Source of the DNA: Methylobacterium bullatum
GTDB lineage: Bacteria; Pseudomonadota; Alphaproteobacteria; Rhizobiales; Beijerinckiaceae
DNA: 64,000 nt
Direction of reading: 5' to 3'
Assembly (NCBI GenBank): GCA_902712845.1
Contig: LR743504.1
Location: 3,942,001 to 4,006,000 of the forward strand
Position 1 is the first letter of the stretch. Every line of letters begins with the position of its first letter. Under the pieces are notes generated by a model. The model did no database searches. It was not told the origin of the DNA and was given only the letters and a program-made list of their open reading frames with translations. Positions 59,408-64,000 of the stretch are shown one piece after another. The translations under genes were made by a program, and so were the position numbers.

Positions 59408-60364
59408 ATGACTGACCTCACCCTCAACGGCATCCCGGTGATCGACACCTTCGCCGAGGCGTTCGACGTCGCCGGCACGGCGCTGATCATCACCAACGAC
59501 ACCGCCAAATGGGCGATGATCGCCGCCGTCACGATGACCGGGTTCGCGACCTCGGTGATCGGCTGCGGCGCCGAGGCCGGGATCGATTGCGAACTCTCGC
59601 CGGAGGAGACTCCGGACGGACGCCCCGGTGTGCGGGTGCTGCTGTTCGGCTTCGAGCCGAACGGCCTCAAGGACCAACTCCTGAAGCGCGTCGGCCAGTG
59701 CATCCTCACCTGCCCCGGCACCGCCTGCTATGCGGGCGTCGACGGGCCGCACAAGATTAAGCTCGGTGGCGCGATCCGCTATTTCGGTGACGGCTTCGCC
59801 GTCGCCAAGCGCCTGACCGATCCCGTCTCCGGCAAGGCGCGGCGCTATTGGCGCGTCCCCGTGATGGACGGCGAGTTCCTCTGCGAGGATTTCGTCCGCG
59901 CGGTGGACGGCGCGGTTGGCGGCGGCAACCTGCTGTTCCTCGGGCGCAACCATGCCGAGACCCTCAAGGTCGCCGAGATCGCGGTGGATGCCGCCCGTTC
60001 GGTGGCGGACGTGATCCTGCCCTTCCCCGGCGGCATCGTCCGCTCCGGCTCGAAGGTCGGCGCGCGCACCAAGGGCATGATGGCCTCCACCAACGACGCC
60101 TATTGCCCCACCCTCAAGGGCCGGGCCGGCTCGGAACTCGCGGCCGAGGTCGGCGTGGTGCTCGAGATCGTCATCGACGGGCTCACCTCGCGCTCGGTGG
60201 CCGAATCCATGCGCGCGGCGCTCCACGCCTCCACAGAAGCCGGTGCCGCGCACGGGCTCGTGGCGGTGACGGCGGGCAATTACGGCGGCAATCTCGGCCG
60301 TCACCATTATCACCTGAAGGACCTGCTCTCGAAGGAGCCGGCGAGCGAGGCTGGAGCGGCATGA
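59408..60364 (+). CDS. fhcD: Formylmethanofuran:H4MPT formyltransferase (Fhc subunit D)
   Basis: Transfers the formyl group between H4MPT and methylofuran. The 318-residue product begins LTLNGIPVIDTFAEAFDVAG, followed by NDTAKWAMIAAVTMTGFATS, GQCILTCPGTACYAGVDG, MMASTNDAYCPTLKGRAGSE and GNYGGNLGRHHYHLKDLL, all typical of Ftr. Its stop overlaps the fhcC start by 4 bp (ATGA). It is the third gene of the fhc operon. Confidence 0.98.
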   Translation: MTDLTLNGIPVIDTFAEAFDVAGTALIITNDTAKWAMIAAVTMTGFATSVIGCGAEAGIDCELSPEETPDGRPGVRVLLFGFEPNGLKDQLLKRVGQCILTCPGTACYAGVDGPHKIKLGGAIRYFGDGFAVAKRLTDPVSGKARRYWRVPVMDGEFLCEDFVRAVDGAVGGGNLLFLGRNHAETLKVAEIAVDAARSVADVILPFPGGIVRSGSKVGARTKGMMASTNDAYCPTLKGRAGSELAAEVGVVLEIVIDGLTSRSVAESMRAALHASTEAGAAHGLVAVTAGNYGGNLGRHHYHLKDLLSKEPASEAGAA

Positions 60365-61161
60365 GCACCCTCACCCTGCGCCAGGAGCCGCCGGAGCGGC
60401 TCGATTTCCTCCGCGTGAATCCGCTCTCGCTGAGCGGCCTCTCCGAGGCCGAAGCGGCCAGGCTTCCCATCGGCACCAGCCGACGCGGCCTGACGCTGGG
60501 CGACATCTTCGCCATCAGCCTCGACGGCTCCGACAGCCTGACCATCGAAGGCGGCTCGTCCCGCTTCGACAGTGTCGGTGCATCGCTCAGCGGCGGCTCG
60601 ATCCGCGTCGTCGGCGATGTCGGTCAGCGCCTCGGCGCCGGCATGGCGTCGGGATCGGTGACGGTTACGGGATCGGCCGGGCCTTATGCCGGATCCGGTG
60701 CCAAGGGCGGGACGATCACCATTGAGGGTGATGCCGGCGATCATGCCGGCGGCGCGGTTTACGCCGCCAAGGCCGGGCTCGACGGCGCCACGCTGGTGAT
60801 CCGCGGATCGGCCGGCGACTATCTCGGCGACCGCATGCGGCGAGGGCTGATCCTGGTCGGTGCTGCAGGCGCCCATGCCGGATCGCGGATGATTGCGGGT
60901 ACGATCGCGGCCCTCTCGGTGGGCGACCATCCGGGCTACGGCATGCGGCGCGGGACGATCCTCGCCGGCGGACACGGTGCCCTGAGCCCGAGCTTCGTCG
61001 AGACGGGAACGCACGATCTCGTGTTCCTGCGGCTGCTCGCCCGGTCCCTGCGTGCCCTCAGCCCCGCCCATGCCGACCTCGCCGCCGGTGCGCTCAAGCG
61101 CTATTCCGGCGATCTCGCTACCCTCGGCAAGGGTGAGCTCTGGGTCACGGCCGGGCGATAG
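60361..61161 (+). CDS. fhcC: Formyltransferase/hydrolase complex subunit C
   Basis: Structural subunit homologous to FwdC of formylmethanofuran dehydrogenase and to the C-terminal domain of glutamate synthase. The 266-residue product has repeated Gly-x-x-Gly-rich rungs of a right-handed beta-helix (GGSIRVVGDVGQRLGAGMAS, SAGPYAGSGAKGGTITIEGD, AGDYLGDRMRRGLILVGAAG, then YGMRRGTILAGG). It is the last gene of fhcB-A-D-C, coupled to fhcD by a 4-bp overlap. A hairpin 12 bp after its stop may end the transcript. Confidence 0.96.
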   Translation: MSTLTLRQEPPERLDFLRVNPLSLSGLSEAEAARLPIGTSRRGLTLGDIFAISLDGSDSLTIEGGSSRFDSVGASLSGGSIRVVGDVGQRLGAGMASGSVTVTGSAGPYAGSGAKGGTITIEGDAGDHAGGAVYAAKAGLDGATLVIRGSAGDYLGDRMRRGLILVGAAGAHAGSRMIAGTIAALSVGDHPGYGMRRGTILAGGHGALSPSFVETGTHDLVFLRLLARSLRALSPAHADLAAGALKRYSGDLATLGKGELWVTAGR

Positions 61162-61956
61162 GCCCTTCGATTCCTCCCCGGCGGCGGCACGACACCGTCG
61201 GGGAGACGATCCGCGAAGCCGTCAGGGGCATGGCTTCGATCGAGGATGCCCGCCGGGCATTGCCGGAAGACCTGCCGCCTCCTGCGGGGGATGGGCGTCG
61301 CCGTCGGTTCACCGGGCGCTCCCGCCAAACTCCAACGACGGTCGATCTCGGCAAGGCCCGCGACGGCCGAGCAACTACGGCAAGACCGATCGCTGTCAGG
61401 ACAGGTCGGACCTCGGCACAGCGGCCGCGCTGAAGTGGTGCTGCTACCCGAATGCCTCGGGCCCGCCTCGAGCCGGCGGCCGGCTCGCCAGAATGGATTC
61501 AGCCGCGACAGGGCCGGCAAATGCCGCAGCGGGCCGAATGCCGGCTTCGGGCGCGCTTAACCTTCTGTTGCCTGCATTTGCTTGCCAAGCCGTGCCGATG
61601 GACCAACGCCTTCGCGTCGCTCACCCGATGGGTAATCTTCGCATCGCGAGCGAGGACAAAAAGGTGTTCCCAACACGCATGATGCAGAATTGTTCCGCTT
61701 AATAAATGCTTGCGTGAAGTGAAAACCGGTCGTCACGGCAGCGTGATCTGGATCAGCGGCGAGGTGAGCCGGAAAGGCAGCGAAAGTGCGCCAGAGCACG
61801 TCACTGGTCTCTCATTCCTCACTTGCCCCTAACCTTTACCCTTCGTTGACGGGTACCGCTGTATTCGGTGGATGTTGTTGCAGGAATGCGACAGACCTCA
61901 CGCCCGTCCGAGCCTACAAGTACCTAGGCTTAATGCCCATCAGGACCAGACACACA
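61162..61956. other. Long intergenic region after fhcC, upstream of the outer-membrane protein gene
   Basis: About 795 bp with no gene I can support; the open frames here give Arg/Pro-rich products of the kind expected from antisense or random GC-rich frames. The last 350 bp become more AT-rich (TTAATAAATGC near 61699) and probably carry the promoter of the outer-membrane protein gene. TTGACG at 61846-61851 may be a -35 element, but no matching -10 was found. Confidence 0.45.
61174..61205 (+). terminator. Hairpin at the end of the fhc operon
   Basis: CTCCCCGGCGG and CCGTCGGGGAG pair at 10 of 11 positions around a 10-base loop, 12 bases after the fhcC stop. No U-tract follows, so it may be a 3'-end stabilising hairpin or a weak terminator rather than a classical one. 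Confidence 0.4.
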
Positions 61957-62790
61957 ATGAAAAGACTGCTTCTCGCTACGACCGTTCTCGCCGGCCTGAC
62001 TGCTGTCGCTTCGGCTGCCGACCTTCCCCGTCGCGCCGCCCCGCCGGTCTTCGTCCCGGTCCCGGTCTTCACGTGGACGGGCTTCTACGCCGGTATCAAC
62101 GCCGGTTACGCTTTCGACACCGGCAAGGAAGGCCCGAACTCCTTCGCCGTGCCGAGCCGCTTCACCGCTAGCAACACCCCGCAGGTCGCGACCTTCAGCA
62201 AGGATAGCCAGGACGGCTTCTCCGGCGGCGCGCAGATTGGCTACAACTACCAGTTCACCCCGGGCTCGGGCGTGGTCGTCGGTATCGAAGCCGATGCCCA
62301 GTACCTCGACTTCGGCGCCAAGCGTCGGAACGCTGTTCTCTCCGGTGACCTGAACCCGTCGCTCGTCGCGAACGATCCCCGCGCCCTCTCCAGCCTCGAC
62401 TTCTTCGGCACCGTCCGCGGTCGCCTCGGCTACGCCTTCGACCGCACCCTCGTGTACGGCACCGGCGGCTTCGCCTACGGCGCCGGCAGCACTGACCGTA
62501 GCTTCGGTGGCTTCCAGGGCAACGACGACTTCCGCACCGGCTACGCCGTCGGCGGTGGTATCGAATACGCTCTCCCCACCGAGTCGTTCTTCAACTTCTT
62601 CCGCGCCTCCGCTGTGACGCTGAAGGTCGAAGGCCTGTACGTGAACCTCGATCGCGGCACGCGTGGTCAGGGCGCGTTCATCGTGAACGAGCGTACCGGT
62701 GGGGTTGCGTATTCCATCGCCTCGCAGCGTCGCGACGACGAGTTCGCCGTCGTCCGCGCCGGCCTGAACTACAAGTTCGGCACCTACTAG
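61957..62790 (+). CDS. Outer-membrane beta-barrel protein (Omp25/RopB-like)
   Basis: Predicted abundant outer-membrane protein. The 277-residue product has a signal peptide (KRLLLATTVLAGLTAVASAA, cleavage near ADL), a Pro-rich start (RRAAPPVFVPVPVFTWTGFY), then alternating beta-strand segments: TGFYAGINAGYAFDTG, GGAQIGYNYQFTPGSGVVVG, VRGRLGYAFDRTLVYGTGGF, ending in a C-terminal aromatic residue (NYKFGTY). This is the pattern of the Rhizobiales Omp25/31 family. Codon use (many ggc, gtc, cgc, ttc) suits high expression. A strong terminator follows after 63 bp. Confidence 0.92.
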   Translation: MKRLLLATTVLAGLTAVASAADLPRRAAPPVFVPVPVFTWTGFYAGINAGYAFDTGKEGPNSFAVPSRFTASNTPQVATFSKDSQDGFSGGAQIGYNYQFTPGSGVVVGIEADAQYLDFGAKRRNAVLSGDLNPSLVANDPRALSSLDFFGTVRGRLGYAFDRTLVYGTGGFAYGAGSTDRSFGGFQGNDDFRTGYAVGGGIEYALPTESFFNFFRASAVTLKVEGLYVNLDRGTRGQGAFIVNERTGGVAYSIASQRRDDEFAVVRAGLNYKFGTY

Positions 62791-62806
62791 GATCGTCCAT
62801 GATCGT

Positions 62807-62833
62807 CGCGCGGTCCTCATCGAGGATCGCGCG
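62807..62833 (+). other. Stem-loop in the 3' untranslated region of the outer-membrane protein gene
   Basis: CGCGCGGTCCTC and GAGGATCGCGCG pair with 11 of 12 positions (one G-U in RNA) around a 3-base loop. It lies between the stop codon and the terminator and is flanked by two copies of GATCGTCCA (62791-62799 and 62841-62849). It may stabilise the message. Confidence 0.5.
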
Positions 62834-62853
62834 TCATCGGGATCGTCCACGTG

Positions 62854-62882
62854 AAAAACCCGGCCTCGCGGCCGGGTTTTTT
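62854..62882 (+). terminator. Rho-independent terminator after the outer-membrane protein gene
   Basis: The stem AAAACCCGGCC / GGCCGGGTTTT around a TCGC loop ends in a run of six T. It is the transcript end of the beta-barrel gene. Confidence 0.92.
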
Positions 62883-63086
62883 GCGCTGATGGAGGCTTTC
62901 TCGCATTTCACCCTGCTTCGGACGTCTGGAGCGTGAGCGAAGGGTGATTAGGAGTTCATCGTGGGATGTGCCGCGTCGGCGGCTTGGGGAGTGCGCGGCG
63001 CGGTTCTTCGCCTCCGACTCCATTGGCCCTCTACCCCTCCGGGAAGGGGGCGGCTCGGATAGGCCGAACTCGCGCCCCGCCTGTCG

Positions 63087-64000
63087 TCAGATGTCGAGTG
63101 ACGCCTCGTCGGCGAAGGCAGCACGCTCGGAGATGAAGGCGAAGCGGGCTTCCGGCTTGTTGCCCATCAACCGTTCCACGGCATCGCCGGTGGAATCCCG
63201 CGCCTCGTCGAGGACCGCGACGCGCAGGAGCGTGCGCTTCTTGGGGTCCATCGTGGTCTCCTTCAACTGCGCCGGCATCATCTCGCCCAGGCCCTTGAAG
63301 CGGCTGATCTCCACCTTGCCGCCCTTGAAGACGGTCTTGATCACCCGCTCCTTGTCGGCGTCGTCACGGGCATAGACCGTCTTGGCGCCGTGCTGGAGCC
63401 GGTAGAGCGGCGGGATCGCCAGGTAGAGATGGCCCTTGTCGATGAGCTTGGGCATCTGCCGGTAGAAGAAGGTGATCAGCAGCGAGGCGATATGGGCGCC
63501 GTCGACATCTGCGTCGGTCATGATGATGACCTTCTCGTAGCGGAGGTCCTCGCCCTTGTAGCCGTTGCCGGTGCCGCAACCGAGCGCCTGGGTCAGGTCG
63601 GAAATGAGCTGGTTGGCGCCCATCTTGTCCCGGCTGGCCGAGGCCACGTTGAGGATCTTGCCGCGTAGGGGCAGGATCGCCTGGCTGGCGCGGTCGCGCG
63701 CCTGCTTGGCCGAACCGCCGGCGGAATCGCCCTCGACGATGAAGATCTCCGAGCCCGCCGTACCCGCCTTCGAGCAATCGGCGAGCTTACCCGGCAGGCG
63801 CAGCTTGCGGGTGGCGGATTTGCGCGCGACCTCTTTCTCCTGGCGTCGGCGCAGGCGCTCCTCGGCCCGGTCGATCACCCAGTCGAGGAGCTTGTTGGCC
63901 TGGGCCGGGGAGGCGGCGAGCCAGTGATCGAACGCGTCACGGATCGCCGTCTCGACGATGCGCGAGGCTTCCACCGTGGCGAGCTTGTCCTTGGTCTGGC
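63087..64000 (-). CDS. parE: DNA topoisomerase IV subunit B, C-terminal part (cut by window edge)
   Basis: ATPase subunit of topoisomerase IV, which decatenates daughter chromosomes. The last 304 residues are in the window. They start QTKDKLATVEASRIVE, and carry the TOPRIM-domain acidic Glu in SEIFIVEGDSAGGSAKQARD and Asp residues in IIMTDADVDGAHIASLLITF, then QMPKLIDKGHLYLAIPPLYR and ISRFKGLGEMMPAQLKETTM. The short C-terminus ending SLDI, lacking the long GyrB insertion, fits ParE rather than GyrB. The 5' part lies beyond the window end. Confidence 0.93.
   Translation of the reverse strand, partial: QTKDKLATVEASRIVETAIRDAFDHWLAASPAQANKLLDWVIDRAEERLRRRQEKEVARKSATRKLRLPGKLADCSKAGTAGSEIFIVEGDSAGGSAKQARDRASQAILPLRGKILNVASASRDKMGANQLISDLTQALGCGTGNGYKGEDLRYEKVIIMTDADVDGAHIASLLITFFYRQMPKLIDKGHLYLAIPPLYRLQHGAKTVYARDDADKERVIKTVFKGGKVEISRFKGLGEMMPAQLKETTMDPKKRTLLRVAVLDEARDSTGDAVERLMGNKPEARFAFISERAAFADEASLDI

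Noticed and set aside
57620..60313. 897-codon minus-strand open frame opposite fhcA and fhcD
   Set aside because: Antisense to two well-conserved Fhc genes; His/Asp/Arg-rich with no domain.
61052..61702. Open frame from the end of fhcC into the following gap
   Set aside because: It begins inside fhcC in another frame and yields a Ser/Arg/Pro-rich product with no motif or ribosome-binding site.
63087..64000. DNA gyrase subunit B instead of ParE
   Set aside because: The C-terminal part is short and lacks the insertion usual in GyrB; the SLDI-type ending and spacing fit alphaproteobacterial ParE. A full-length check would settle it.

Overview
The window is about 64 kb of very GC-rich DNA that reads as the chromosome of a methylotrophic alphaproteobacterium of the Methylobacterium/Methylorubrum type. 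The main reason is an almost complete tetrahydromethanopterin (H4MPT)-linked C1 oxidation cluster (fae, mch, mtdB, mptG, fhcB-A-D-C and several co-conserved genes). Alphaproteobacterial gene orders support the placement: tatA-tatB-tatC next to serS, AI-2E permease-hdaA-ppk1-ppx, and purM-purN. Genus-level placement is inferred; no 16S or tRNA gene was found in the window.

Layout. 1-8.7 kb, mostly minus strand: start of serS, tatC/B/A, nagZ, a SPOR-domain protein, argS, an SGNH hydrolase and a dGTPase. 8.8-20.8 kb: erpA, a large exported protein of unknown function, rnd, a WYL-like small protein, aspS, a glycosyltransferase plus acyltransferase operon, a DUF3297 protein, a CatB-like acetyltransferase and maeB. 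20.9-32 kb: a glycine-zipper membrane protein, a Tat-exported formamidase-like enzyme, ppx, ppk1, hdaA, an AI-2E permease, purM and purN. 32-41 kb: a lipoprotein, ndk, small secreted proteins, a GST, an AaeB/AaeX/AaeA-like efflux operon, and a soluble fusion of a chemoreceptor signalling domain to a solute-binding domain. 41-47 kb: a small gene of foreign appearance, then gatB, gatA and gatC, an SMI1/KNR4 protein and ruvX. 47-61.2 kb: the C1 cluster. 61.2-64 kb: an outer-membrane beta-barrel protein and the 3' part of parE.

How the C1 genes work together. Fae condenses formaldehyde with H4MPT. MtdB oxidises methylene-H4MPT and Mch hydrolyses methenyl-H4MPT. The Fhc complex transfers the formyl group to methylofuran and releases formate. 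MptG, two ATP-grasp proteins, a CitG-like protein, a hydantoinase/MfnF-like protein and a HisA-like protein are likely to make or modify the H4MPT and methylofuran cofactors.

The strongest unusual object is the 601-residue protein at 38907-40712. It carries an MCP signalling hairpin followed by a type-3 solute-binding fold, with no signal peptide or membrane segment, so it looks like a cytoplasmic chemoreceptor with a captured transporter-type sensor. Other points of interest are the divergent MfnF-like/HisA-like pair, the exported formamidase-like enzyme, the anomalous segment at 40.7-41.8 kb, and several palindromic intergenic elements.
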